Counted from the stretch's first letter, positions 45,932 to 54,719 are shown. The stretch is DNA of 64,000 nucleotides from an uncultured SAR116 cluster alpha proteobacterium (GCA_902623995.1 CACNWE010000004.1:102646-166645), one strand, 5' to 3'. Numbers and translations are program-made. The notes: generated by a model from the letters alone, not told the origin.

Positions 45932-46804
45932 TCAAATTTTATCTTTTAATTTATATTCCCGCCAGGTCGTAAATAATCCTGAACCAATAACTATTAGTGA
46001 ACCCAAAATAATCATCAAATCTATACTTTCAGAAAAAATTGTAACGCCAATAATTGATCCGAATACTAACTGAAGATACGAAAATGGTTGTACAACTGAA
46101 GCCTCAGCTACTTGAAGTGTTTTGACCATCATAAAATGTGAGATTGCACTTAAAAGACACATAATAAACAGCCACAAATAATCCTCTCTAAGAATATTAT
46201 CCCATATGAAAAGACTTATTATACTCATTGTTACGGTACCACCAATACCTGTCCAGAAAAAACTCGTTATTGAAGTATCTGATTTTGAAACATATCGTGT
46301 TAAGATAAGATAAACTGCAAACATGATTGCACCAATGATTGCAAAAACAGATCCTTCTGAAATAACATTTGTGGTTGGTCTTAAAATTATAATTACCCCA
46401 ATAAATCCTATAAATATTGCTAACCATCTCCTCCATCCAAACTTTTCTCCTAAAAAAGGAACTGACAAACCAGCAACAATCAATGGGTAACATGCTATAA
46501 TTGCATGAGTTTCAACTAGACCTAATAAAGTGAATGTGTAAACAACTAAGCAATTATTTAACGAAAGTATTACCCCTCTAGAAAATTGAATGTATGGTTG
46601 ATTTGTTTTTAAAATTTCTGATATTGGATTTTTAATAAATAAACATGAAATTATAATAACTAAAGCAATAAACCAATAACGCATTGTCACAAGTGTGAAT
46701 ACATTATTATTCTCAGCAAGATATCTGGAAAATCCATCCATGCTTGAAAACATAAATGTTGTAATAACCATAAGGCTAATTCCATAAAGAACATTATTTT
46801 GCAT
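45932..46804 (-). CDS. DMT-superfamily transporter (two EamA domains)
   Basis: A 290-residue membrane protein with ten helices and two EamA repeats: FMFSSMDGFSRYLAENN with MRYWFIALVII in the first, and FFWTGIGGTV in the second, ending VFGSIIGVTIFSESID. Such proteins usually export metabolites or amino acids. It is 64 nt upstream of the alcohol dehydrogenase and lies downstream of the dapA-like terminator, so it starts its own unit. Confidence 0.88.
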   Translation of the reverse strand: MQNNVLYGISLMVITTFMFSSMDGFSRYLAENNNVFTLVTMRYWFIALVIIISCLFIKNPISEILKTNQPYIQFSRGVILSLNNCLVVYTFTLLGLVETHAIIACYPLIVAGLSVPFLGEKFGWRRWLAIFIGFIGVIIILRPTTNVISEGSVFAIIGAIMFAVYLILTRYVSKSDTSITSFFWTGIGGTVTMSIISLFIWDNILREDYLWLFIMCLLSAISHFMMVKTLQVAEASVVQPFSYLQLVFGSIIGVTIFSESIDLMIILGSLIVIGSGLFTTWREYKLKDKI

Positions 46805-46876
46805 TAAAAGGACTCTATATAAGAGATAAAGTTTATGTTTTTATATATTAACTAAAAAAATTAATAACAAGAAAAA

Positions 46877-46902
46877 AAATAGAGACACTTAGGTCTCTAT
46901 TT
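46877..46902 (-). terminator. Intrinsic terminator after the dapA-like gene
   Basis: A perfect 10-bp stem AAATAGAGAC / GTCTCTATTT with a 6-nt loop is followed on the minus strand by eight T. It lies 62 nt after the stop of the dapA-like gene and before the DMT gene, and ends the bactofilin-csaA-dapA-like transcript. The rest of the 160-bp gap shows nothing. Confidence 0.85.
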
Positions 46903-46964
46903 AAATAAGGAGGAATATATAATAATTACTTTCAATTTCTAATAACGACTCATAAAAAAAATGT

Positions 46965-47888
46965 TTAATTATTATTTAACGAGTTTTGTAGATCTAATAC
47001 TTTTTTTATATGTAATGTAGCTTCTTCAATTTGAAATTGATCAAAGTCCTTAACTGGCTGTCTACAATAATTTGTATTAAAAATTCCTTCTTTTACACGC
47101 AATATTTTTGAAAATTTAATAGATATATCTATATGCTGATGTGTGAATGATAAAATTGGTAAAATTTGAGAAAATAATTTTCTCGAATCTTCTATTTTAT
47201 TTTCTAAATATAAAGCATAAATTTTGTTATAAATTATCTCCATTGTTGAAGGAATTAGAGCATGAACTCCCCTATTCAAGGCTTCAATCATGCCCATAAT
47301 TGCCCATCCGCCACTCAGGTGTAACTTATGATCGGTTATATCTAAAACTCTTGTATATTTTGGACCTGAATTAAGGACCTCAATTTTCAAACTTTTAAAT
47401 TTATTTACGTTTTTATATAATAAAATTATATCTTCGTCGCTCATTCCATAATCTGTCCATGATAAATCTTGTATCATAAGATTATCAGGCCCAACTTCAG
47501 CAATTTCATTGAAACATTGTACCAATTCGCTGCCAAAAATATTTTCAGGTGCTTGACATAATATCCAATCAGCACCCAATTCCTTTGCATTTTTAGACAA
47601 AGAAACTCTTTCCATCTGATTTTTAGCAGTGCAACTTACAATAATTGGAATTCTATTTCTATTGTAAGTTACACATTCATTCAATAAAATATTTTTTTCA
47701 TCAAAACTGAGACTTGAATTTTCCCCAGCGACTGCACCAACAAGCATACCAGCACATCCAGTTGCAATAGTATGGTCAATTAATTTTCTTAAACAAGGTA
47801 TGTCAATTTTATTTTTTTTATTAAATGGTGTGTGCAAACTAGGTATGATACCCTGCAAATATGGAATATCATTTGATAATTCAGCCAA
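46965..47888 (-). CDS. DapA-family aldolase-like protein
   Basis: TIM-barrel protein of the dihydrodipicolinate synthase/N-acetylneuraminate lyase family, 307 residues. Lys168 (SLKIEVLN) is where the Schiff-base lysine belongs. The catalytic threonine pair of DapA is replaced (GAVAGEN instead of GTTGE), and the active-site Tyr of the usual lYN motif is missing (MIQDLSW). It is therefore not expected to be a lysine-biosynthesis DapA. It starts at TTG, overlapping csaA by 8 nt; the start is uncertain. It may be a 2-oxoacid aldolase of unknown substrate. Confidence 0.75.
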   Translation of the reverse strand: MAELSNDIPYLQGIIPSLHTPFNKKNKIDIPCLRKLIDHTIATGCAGMLVGAVAGENSSLSFDEKNILLNECVTYNRNRIPIIVSCTAKNQMERVSLSKNAKELGADWILCQAPENIFGSELVQCFNEIAEVGPDNLMIQDLSWTDYGMSDEDIILLYKNVNKFKSLKIEVLNSGPKYTRVLDITDHKLHLSGGWAIMGMIEALNRGVHALIPSTMEIIYNKIYALYLENKIEDSRKLFSQILPILSFTHQHIDISIKFSKILRVKEGIFNTNYCRQPVKDFDQFQIEEATLHIKKVLDLQNSLNNN

Positions 47889-48228
47889 TTAATGTACCGT
47901 TTTCGAGTTTGACATCAGGACTTAGTAAATGAACATCCTTGCCAGAGATTGCACCAAGTACAAGAACTTCAGAGGTAAAACCTGCAATTTTTTTTGAAGG
48001 TAAGTTGCATACAGCTACCACCTGTCTATCAATTAGTTCTTCTAACGAATAATTAGTTATCTGAGCTGATGTTTGTTTTATACCAATAGCTTCGCCAAAA
48101 TCAATTTTTAAAATATATGCTGGTTTTATTGCTTTTGTATTCTTTGAGGCATCTAAAATAGTTCCTAAAACAATACTCAATTTCGTAAAATCATTTATAG
48201 AAATTTGTTCTTTATTTAATAAGTCCAT
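47881..48228 (-). CDS. csaA: CsaA-like tRNA-binding-domain protein
   Basis: A 115-residue OB-fold protein of the CsaA type, related to the C-terminal tRNA-binding domain of methionyl-tRNA synthetase. Seen: LGTILDASKNTKAIKPAY, LKIDFGEAIGIKQTSAQIT, then RQVVAVCNLPSKKIAGFTSE and VLVLGA near the end, the normal order. Known CsaA proteins bind tRNA or act as chaperones. It overlaps the bactofilin stop by one base (TAATG) and the dapA-like gene by 8 nt. Confidence 0.9.
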   Translation of the reverse strand: MDLLNKEQISINDFTKLSIVLGTILDASKNTKAIKPAYILKIDFGEAIGIKQTSAQITNYSLEELIDRQVVAVCNLPSKKIAGFTSEVLVLGAISGKDVHLLSPDVKLENGTLIG

Positions 48229-48581
48229 TATTTTAATTTTTTATTTAACTCAACTAAGTTATTTATTTTAGACATGTTTTGTACCATTTGAGATTTTAAT
48301 ATGCCACCCGAGTCTATAATAATATTTCTATAAAAAACATCGCCATCTATTATCCCTGTTGCTTTTAAATGTAAAGTTTCGGTTTCAATATCAGCATTAA
48401 TTATACCCTCAACAAAAATTTTTTCAGCAGATACTGCTCCATTAAATACACCAGTTTTTTTTATAAATAAGTTTTTTACGAATAAAGTACCGTCAAATCT
48501 ACCCAAAAGCTCTATATCATCTGATCCTGAGTAAGATCCTTTAAATATGGAGTTTTTTGATATTTTAATTAATTTATTCAA
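48228..48581 (-). CDS. Bactofilin-family polymer-forming protein
   Basis: A 117-residue beta-helix protein with the repeated pattern IELLGRFDGTLFVKNLFI, GVFNGAVSAEKIFVEG, and GIIDGDVFYRNIII. Bactofilins polymerise into filaments without nucleotides and shape cells or position wall enzymes. It starts at TTG with GGAAAG upstream. It is first in the unit with csaA and the dapA-like gene. There is no membrane helix, so it is cytoplasmic and may bind the membrane through its ends. Confidence 0.85.
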   Translation of the reverse strand: MNKLIKISKNSIFKGSYSGSDDIELLGRFDGTLFVKNLFIKKTGVFNGAVSAEKIFVEGIINADIETETLHLKATGIIDGDVFYRNIIIDSGGILKSQMVQNMSKINNLVELNKKLK

Positions 48582-48645
48582 TCTAACTTTCCAATTAAAT
48601 GATTTTGGAGATAATTTTGAAATAAATCAATAGTAACTGATTTTT

Positions 48646-49005
48646 CTATTCATTATTTCCAATACATTTTAAAATTATATTTTTAGTAAAAATTTCATTA
48701 TAGTTATTGTTAATTGATCTTAAATTAGCATTGAATGCTAATGATTTGTCTTTAATTATAAAAACGTAGTTTAATATTGGATTTTCTTTAGTTGATATAT
48801 CGCTGATGGCCATTAAAACTATTTTTGAATTTTCTACAATTTTATATTCTACTGGCTCACCCTTTTGATCTTCGTATCTTACCGTTTCACCCTCTACAGT
48901 CATTTTAGACAAATGACCATGTTTTTTGTCTATGCATGAGTATTCAAGAGCATAACTATTTGATAAGAAACACAATAAAAAAAATATAGAATAAAAAAAT
49001 TTCAT
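48646..49005 (-). CDS. Secreted protein of unknown function
   Basis: A 119-residue exported protein: signal peptide MKFFYSIFFLLCFLSNSYA, then LEYSCIDKKHGHLSKM. The mature part has two cysteines, one near each end (YSCID and ILKCIG), that could form a disulfide, and a strand-rich pattern. I chose the ATG at 49005 for the signal peptide and its GGAAAG site; another in-frame ATG lies 12 nt upstream. I do not recognise the family. It sits just upstream of the divergent 45-residue and SCO genes. Confidence 0.65.
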   Translation of the reverse strand: MKFFYSIFFLLCFLSNSYALEYSCIDKKHGHLSKMTVEGETVRYEDQKGEPVEYKIVENSKIVLMAISDISTKENPILNYVFIIKDKSLAFNANLRSINNNYNEIFTKNIILKCIGNNE

Positions 49006-49104
49006 CAAACTTTCCATATTGAAATTAAATTAGTACAAAAAATTTAAAATTATAGAAAAATATCTTATTATATTTTTAAATAAACTTACTAAAAATTAAA
49101 AAAA

Positions 49105-49242
49105 ATGAATAGAAAAAATTTATTATTATTTGTATTTTGGGGTGTAGCTATTATGGTAATTGCATGGTCACTCCCTTTTTTAGCTAGGGAAAATCAAATT
49201 ATTAGTAGTCTTTTGTCTTACTGTATATCAATTATAAAATGA
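49105..49242 (+). CDS. Small membrane protein upstream of the SCO1-like gene
   Basis: A 45-residue frame with ATG and TGA: a positive N-terminus (MNRK), one hydrophobic helix (NLLLFVFWGVAIMVIAW), then SLPFLARENQ and a short hydrophobic tail. No clear Shine-Dalgarno site is seen in the AT-rich leader. It lies 54 nt before the SCO1-like gene on the same strand. It could belong to the copper or oxidase-assembly unit; it may also be a chance frame. Confidence 0.4.
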   Translation: MNRKNLLLFVFWGVAIMVIAWSLPFLARENQIISSLLSYCISIIK

Positions 49243-49296
49243 CAAACTTTTAAAAAATGTAATAAGATGTGATTTAAAATTACAGACTGATATCTA

Positions 49297-49905
49297 ATGA
49301 ATTTGGCAAGAAAAAAATTAATCTTACTTTTATCAATAATTATTTCTTTCATCGTTATTTTGATTTTGACATTTATGTTTGCGGAATATCTGTCACGTAA
49401 AAATGCTCCACAAAAAATATCAGAGATAATTGATAAAGTCCATTTAATTGATCATTATGGAAAACCTTTTAAGAACAGCACTCTAAAAAATAAACCCTCA
49501 TTGTTATTTTTTGGGTTTACAAATTGTCCTGAAATTTGCCCAACTACATTGGCTGATTTATCAGAAATTACTAGAGAAACAACATCAAACGTAGATGCAA
49601 TAAATATAATTTTTGTTACCTTGGACCCAAAAAGAGATAATAAAAAACATCTTAAAGATTATATCCAATATTTTGATGGTAATATTATTGGTGTGACAGG
49701 TGATAAAAGAGAAATAAAAAAATTTGCAGAGAATTGGGGAGTTTTTTATGAAACTGTCAAAACTTCAAATAATAATTATACTTTAAACCATACTGCAACG
49801 GTATTCATGATTGATGAATTAGGAAATTTTAGAGGAACAATATCCTGGGGTGAAAATGAAGCCTCTATAATTCAAAAAATTAATAATTTGAGAAAACTTA
49901 ATTAA
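49297..49905 (+). CDS. SCO1/SenC family copper chaperone
   Basis: A 202-residue thioredoxin-like protein that delivers copper to cytochrome c oxidase. One N-terminal membrane anchor (residues 8-30) places the domain in the periplasm. Cys77 and Cys81 (NCPEIC) and His165 (LNHTATVF) are the copper ligands. The 3' end overlaps the convergent modA by 8 nt. Sco proteins are known neighbours of methanethiol oxidase in some bacteria, and an SBP56 gene lies 13 kb away, but that link is weak. Confidence 0.93.
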   Translation: MNLARKKLILLLSIIISFIVILILTFMFAEYLSRKNAPQKISEIIDKVHLIDHYGKPFKNSTLKNKPSLLFFGFTNCPEICPTTLADLSEITRETTSNVDAINIIFVTLDPKRDNKKHLKDYIQYFDGNIIGVTGDKREIKKFAENWGVFYETVKTSNNNYTLNHTATVFMIDELGNFRGTISWGENEASIIQKINNLRKLN

Positions 49906-50677
49906 CAATATACCCAAAACTAACTAATTTATTTTTTACTCTTTCTGAGGATAAAAATTTTAAAAACATTCTTGCCTCTGATTTTTTATTTCCATTTTTT
50001 AGTAAAATAACATCTTGTTTTATAGGAGAGTATAAATTTTGAGGAATATCCCAAATTTTACCTTTTTTATTTTTAACAATAAAATCAGATTTGGCTATAA
50101 AACCTATATCTAAATTCCCAAAATAATTCATAAGAAAAACTTGATTAACATTTTTACTTAAAACAAGTTTTTTTTCTATTACATTAAAAATTTTAAGAGA
50201 TTTTAATACTTGCTTAGCAGCCATACCATAGGGTACATATTTTGGATTACCTAAACCAATATATTTAATTTTTTGCGATAAAATTACATTTGGAAATGTA
50301 AAATCAAAGAGATCCTTGTTTGTGCTAAACAAGAGTAATTTTCCAATTGCGTAAGTAAATCTTGTTCCTTTAATTCCTTTGGAAGTATTCTCAAGTTTTT
50401 TTGGAAGTTCTTGATCAGCTGATAGAAAAATATCTAAAGGAGCTCCATTTATGACCTGAGAGTATAAACTACCACTAGAACCACTTGAAAGAAAAACCTT
50501 GATATTATTTTTATTTTCAAAGGTTTTTTTTATAAAATTCATAGGTATTAAAAAGTTTGAAGCAACACCTACATGGATTTCTGTTGCAATCAGATTTTTA
50601 TAAGGCAAAATCACAAAAAAAATCGAAATATATAATACAGTTACAACTATTTTTATTTTTTTAATTAAGAAACACAT
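49898..50677 (-). CDS. modA: Molybdate-type ABC transporter binding protein
   Basis: Periplasmic binding protein of the ModA family, 259 residues, with an N-terminal signal segment (to about residue 32). EIHVGVASNFLIPMNFI and VFLSSGSSGSLYSQVINGAPLD contain the serine-rich oxyanion-binding loop; YVPYGMAAKQVLKSL is also typical. No modB or modC is present in the window, so its permease must be elsewhere, or the protein binds another oxyanion. Confidence 0.85.
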   Translation of the reverse strand: MCFLIKKIKIVVTVLYISIFFVILPYKNLIATEIHVGVASNFLIPMNFIKKTFENKNNIKVFLSSGSSGSLYSQVINGAPLDIFLSADQELPKKLENTSKGIKGTRFTYAIGKLLLFSTNKDLFDFTFPNVILSQKIKYIGLGNPKYVPYGMAAKQVLKSLKIFNVIEKKLVLSKNVNQVFLMNYFGNLDIGFIAKSDFIVKNKKGKIWDIPQNLYSPIKQDVILLKNGNKKSEARMFLKFLSSERVKNKLVSFGYIVN

Positions 50678-50681
50678 TAAG

Positions 50682-50897
50682 TCAATTAAATAGTGAGATT
50701 ACATAGTAAATAAAAAATATTAATATTGATAATGACAAAATAATAATTACTAAAATTGTTTGTACATAATCTTTAATTAATACTGTAATGAATTGTTTTG
50801 TTTCTTTGAATCCATAAAAAAGCAAACAAAACAAAAGCGAAAATGGAAAGGTTAAAAAAAATACCGTAGAGTAGCACCAAAATTTAAAGAAACCCAT
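50682..50897 (-). CDS. Small two-span membrane protein next to modA
   Basis: A 71-residue hydrophobic protein with two helices, at about 8-28 (STVFFLTFPFSLLFCLLFYG) and 45-67 (QTILVIIILSLSILIFFIYY). It ends 4 nt before the modA start, on the same strand, so it is likely cotranscribed. The family is not recognised, and the weak ribosome site leaves some doubt that it is translated. Confidence 0.5.
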   Translation of the reverse strand: MGFFKFWCYSTVFFLTFPFSLLFCLLFYGFKETKQFITVLIKDYVQTILVIIILSLSILIFFIYYVISLFN

Positions 50898-50954
50898 TTC
50901 TTTAAATTTATTTTTCTCTTGAATGGAACTGATTTTATGCCCCTTAAAAAAAAT

Positions 50955-51734
50955 TTAATTTAAATGTAACTCATCATTAACTGAAATAATTCCAGTTTTT
51001 TTAACCTTTGCATAAACTCCCAAATCTAGATGACCAAAATAAGAATTAATTTCATTGGGTATATTGATGTCTCTAATAGCATTTTCAGGATTTACATTTG
51101 TTGCTGCACATCTTTGAGTTCTTTTAAAAACTTCTAAAACACTTTCGCCAATTTTAATTTTCTTACCAACCCAATCAAATTCTTTCCAAGGATTTATATC
51201 ATCAATCAATAAATTTGCTCTAAATCTAGATGCGGCAATTTTTTTTCCTATTTTTTTTTCAAAATCAACGATTGTGTTAAGATTAATTATAGAAATGGCC
51301 TTTTCTGGAAGATCGGAAAAGGAATGTTTAAGGTTTTTAGTATTTTCGTTTTTTCTTCCCTTGACTAACTTTGGTTTATTATTGTCACCTAAATTTAAGA
51401 ATTTTTGAAAAAAAACTTCAACATTGTAAATGTTTGTTTCATTGACAAGCATTTCGTCTAGAACTATTTTTTTATCAACTTTAATAATTAGTCTTTTTGA
51501 TTTGCTAATAAACTTTGTATTTAATTTAGCTAATTTATCTTCTTTAACTAGAGCTAAAAAATTAGTTTTTCTTAAATATACTGGATTAATTTCATCAAAC
51601 TCTATATGCGATCTTGCAAATGCATACTCACGGTCTCCAGGCAAAACTTGATTTTTTTCTAATAAAATTTCGTTTAAATTTTCGCCAGACAGACCTTTTA
51701 TTGGATATCTAAATATTTTTTTAAGTGTGGACAT
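50955..51734 (-). CDS. MOSC-domain protein
   Basis: A 259-residue protein with an N-terminal beta-barrel (LKKIFRYPIKGLSGENLNEI) and a MOSC domain, the fold of molybdenum-cofactor sulfurases and the YiiM/YcbX type proteins. RTQRCAATNVNPENAI carries the conserved cysteine region. YcbX-like proteins reduce N-hydroxylated compounds using Mo cofactor. It is close to modA, which fits molybdenum use. The exact reaction is not assigned. Confidence 0.85.
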   Translation of the reverse strand: MSTLKKIFRYPIKGLSGENLNEILLEKNQVLPGDREYAFARSHIEFDEINPVYLRKTNFLALVKEDKLAKLNTKFISKSKRLIIKVDKKIVLDEMLVNETNIYNVEVFFQKFLNLGDNNKPKLVKGRKNENTKNLKHSFSDLPEKAISIINLNTIVDFEKKIGKKIAASRFRANLLIDDINPWKEFDWVGKKIKIGESVLEVFKRTQRCAATNVNPENAIRDINIPNEINSYFGHLDLGVYAKVKKTGIISVNDELHLN

Positions 51735-51837
51735 ATAAAAGTTTTTAAAATTAATCTAAACAAATTACCAAATTATAGTTGTGTTGAATGGTTCATCAAA
51801 TCCAGATTTTAATTCACAATTTACAATTTTCATATAA

Positions 51838-52260
51838 CTATGATGCTGTTTCAAATAAAACCTCAGGGTTAGACATTGTTTTAATTTCAAGAACATTTCC
51901 ATTTGGATCTTCTACAAAAAAAGTTTCTTGTTCAAACTTAGAACCTATAAACCTTCTATACGGTTTATCAAAATAATCTATATCACTTGCTTCTATTCTT
52001 TTTTTTACCTCTTCAAAATCATTTTCTTCAAGATGCACTCCAAAATGAGGTACACAAACGTCACCCATATCAACATCGTGTCTTTCTCTAAATTGTTTTG
52101 ACTTGGTTTCGTGTAATGTTAATTCATTTCCCCAAAAATTAATATCAATCCAACGACCCTCTTCCTGATTTCCAGTTTGACAACCTAATATATCACAATA
52201 AAATTTTAATGCAGTTTTAATATTTCCAGCAGGTATTGCTAGATGAAAACAGTTAGTCAT
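51838..52260 (-). CDS. VOC-family (glyoxalase-like) protein
   Basis: A 140-residue vicinal-oxygen-chelate fold protein, two beta-alpha-beta-beta-beta halves. His6 in CFHLAIPAGNIKTALKFY, His in VPHFGVHLEENDF and Glu in NVLEIKTM are in positions of the metal ligands. The start has AGGAGAT 5 nt upstream. Many VOC proteins are lyases, dioxygenases or resistance proteins; the substrate is unknown. Confidence 0.85.
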   Translation of the reverse strand: MTNCFHLAIPAGNIKTALKFYCDILGCQTGNQEEGRWIDINFWGNELTLHETKSKQFRERHDVDMGDVCVPHFGVHLEENDFEEVKKRIEASDIDYFDKPYRRFIGSKFEQETFFVEDPNGNVLEIKTMSNPEVLFETAS

Positions 52261-52369
52261 TGTTTATCTCCTAATATAAATCTAGTTAACCAAGTTCTAA
52301 TATCGCAATTACGTAGGCGATTTTTTTAGTAGATATTTATAATATTTTATAAGTATAAATAAGTCAAAA

Positions 52370-52804
52370 TTAGCTTATAGACTTCAAAAGTGTTTTTAAT
52401 AATTTTTTTGATTTACCATAAACTTTTGCTTTTTTAATTTTGTCTAAGTTACTTTTATCATCTCCAACAATAACCAAACCTATCATTCCCATGGCTTTAT
52501 GTGGAGTACATTGATATAAATATACGCCAGGTTTAGTAAATTTATAATTAGCATCTTTACTTATTTTTGATTTGAATTTAGATACCCCTACTGGCATGCC
52601 AATAAATTCTACATTGTGACCTTTATCTACTGACTTCCAAGTTACTTCGTCATTTACTTTAATAGAAATAACTTTTTCAGAATAAACCATTTTTTCTTTT
52701 CCAAGCTTATTTAACATATCAATGGTATAATTTTCTGCATAAGCAAAATTTGAAACTAATAAATATAAGAATACTGTTAAAACAGAGAATTTTGGTATAA
52801 ACAT
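52370..52804 (-). CDS. Pseudoazurin-like blue copper protein
   Basis: Periplasmic cupredoxin of 144 residues with signal peptide (cleavage near residue 23, ANFAYA-like). The copper ligands His63 (KGHNVEF), Cys99, His102 and Met107 (QCTPHKAMGM) have the same spacing as in pseudoazurin. It would carry electrons between a reductase and an oxidase. A strong GAGAGGA site precedes it. The 261-bp gap upstream holds only a short possible gene relic. Confidence 0.9.
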   Translation of the reverse strand: MFIPKFSVLTVFLYLLVSNFAYAENYTIDMLNKLGKEKMVYSEKVISIKVNDEVTWKSVDKGHNVEFIGMPVGVSKFKSKISKDANYKFTKPGVYLYQCTPHKAMGMIGLVIVGDDKSNLDKIKKAKVYGKSKKLLKTLLKSIS

Positions 52805-52997
52805 TTTTTTCCTCTCAATTATTTAGATATATATAATTATTTTGATTTAAATTTCAAACCCATATTATAATAATTGAAGTAGAAGATAATAATGCATAAA
52901 ATTATAATGTACAATTTGTAAAACAATATAAGCAAGATTAAATTCATAAAAAACAATTCTAAACATTGTTTGTTTCTTATTAATTGATTTTGTAAAT

Positions 52998-53051
52998 GAA
53001 GTGATTTTATTAGAAAACGCTGGTCATTGGATAACAGTCGAAAAATCTTAA
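52998..53051 (+). pseudogene. Possible relic of an alpha/beta hydrolase C-terminus
   Basis: The plus-strand frame reads EVILLENAGHWITVEKS, followed by two stops in a row. ENAGHWITVEK resembles the C-terminal catalytic-histidine motif of epoxide-hydrolase-like alpha/beta hydrolases (naGHWxxxE). Nothing else of such a gene is left upstream. It lies beside two frameshifted genes, which fits a decaying locus, but a 17-residue match may be chance. Confidence 0.25.
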
Positions 53052-53064
53052 TAAGTTAATAAAA

Positions 53065-53363
53065 TTAGAACTTCATTTCAGAGAGTAGAACTGCTAGTTG
53101 TGCACCATGCATGTCTCTATCAAAAATGTCTCCTTGTATTATCTTCCTAGGAAAAGAAAATTTAATTACATTTAAATTTTCAATCTCAAATCTCTTCAAA
53201 TCTTGTTCACTAATCATAAGTAAACTTGAAATTTTTGAATTTTTTAATTTATTGCAAACATATTTATATACCTTTTTATCTCCACAAAATACATCAATAG
53301 TTATCCAAAAAGGTCCTGCATTCTTGGATCTTATTTTTTTACTTTTGCACCTAAAATTGACAA
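53065..53363 (-). pseudogene. DUF4387 protein, frameshifted
   Basis: The sequence encodes a DUF4387 (AtuA partner) domain of about 99 residues containing IRSKNAGPFWITIDVFCG and ending MHGAQLAVLLSEMKF. The only usable start, TTG at 53363, gives MSILGAKVKK and then hits a stop, because the A run at 53334-53340 has seven A; with eight A the frame continues straight into IRSKNAGPF. The downstream frame has no start codon of its own. So this is either a pseudogene or a sequencing indel. DUF4387 normally sits directly after AtuA, as here. Confidence 0.8.
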
Positions 53364-53364
53364 A

Positions 53365-54719
53365 TTATATCTCTGAAATTTTAATTTGAAATGCATCCAT
53401 TGGGTCATCCAATTCTAAAATATGGTTCATTGCAAATTCATAAACGCATCCCCTATCCGAATGAACTGGAGAAAATGGAAATGCAAAAGTTGGAAGTTCT
53501 GCATAAGCGGAAAGCGGAAAATGTAATAAAAATGGATTTATTAATTTTGCTATTTCGGTAGATATTTTATTTTTTGATGTGATTAGGCACAAAACACCTA
53601 TTTCAACGGGACTTCCTAGATTTTTTTCTAGCTCTCCCAGAATTGAATTGAGGCCTATATGTCTGAATTCAAGTGAATATTCTGAAGATGCTATATCCAT
53701 TCTTTTCTTAATTTCTTTTTTTAAGAATTTTGATAGCTTATCTGTCCATTTTTTTATTTTTTTTACATAATTATTATCTCTTAATAATACTAACAAAGAA
53801 GTTTGGTATCCTGAAACTCTAGCTCCTTCAATTTAACACAGTAGTTTTTTGATGAATTCCAAGTTGCTCCCTCAACTCGGACCTTTTTTTTATCAATATT
53901 ATAATAATTTGAGTAAGTCACATCCATATACCCACCTGGTTCATGTAAAATGTAAGGATCGGCATTTTCATAAAGCATGTGTGCAGCAACTGTTTCAGAA
54001 GTACAGAATGCATTTTTAGACATTGGCTCTACAGTAAATCCATCTTTATCAAATTCTACCATGACAACTCCAGTTGTAGGGTTTGTAGAACATAGGGCAC
54101 CACATTCAGCAATTTTAGCACCATGCCAAGAAGAACCTGGATTAGCCCCTTTCATTAATGGCAAAGCAGAAATAATTGCAGTATCAGTAGTTCTGCCTGC
54201 AAGTATAATATCAGCCCTTGTATTGATGCACTCTTGTATTTGTTCAGCACCTGCAAGCGCGACTATATTTGTCATTTCGTCAATTACTGTATTATTAAGC
54301 TTAGGGGCAGGATTTAAAGAAAGAATTTTATTTAATTTATAACTTTCTTTAATATAATTTTTTTCTTGATCGCAATATAATTTTGCAATTTTTAAATGTT
54401 GATTTAACTCTTCAGCTAATTCAATTGTAATATTCTCCATCCAATCAACCATTCCATTAGTTCCACAAGTACCACAAGAACCAATAACTAGTGGCACATT
54501 TGCTTTTTCTCTGGCAATCATAAAACTTTTCCACTCTGCTTTTATAGCAGAACGTGAATACTTTGATGTTCCCGAACCTAGAGAAAATGGACCGCTATCT
54601 GTAGAGCCTCCATCAATACTAATTATATCGGGATTATTTTTTATGCCATGTTTTAGAGCTTCTAAATCAAAACCTAAACCCAGAACTCCTGATGGTACTA
54701 AAACTTTAATAGGTATCAT
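53365..54719 (-). pseudogene. AtuA/DUF1446 family protein, frameshifted
   Basis: An acyclic-terpene-utilisation AtuA-like gene broken into two frames. The first 309 codons (VPSGVLGLGFD, then IISIDGGSTDSGPF and VIGSCGTCGTNG) end at a false stop; the rest (ARVSGYQTSLLVLLRDNN to FQIKISEI) follows in another frame. The join is near 53825-53829: one missing base there turns KL-x-GARVSGYQ into KLKELEF. Adding it gives 451 residues, a usual length for the family. The family function is poorly known. Confidence 0.85.

Noticed and set aside
52302..52321. ATCGC/GCGAT hairpin followed by a T run on the plus strand
   Set aside because: Only a 5-bp stem with a 10-nt loop, and both neighbouring genes are on the minus strand, so there is no plus-strand transcript for it to end.
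53111..53389. 92-codon plus-strand frame in the DUF4387 region
   Set aside because: The opposite strand encodes recognisable DUF4387 sequence (RSKNAGPF), so this frame is its shadow.
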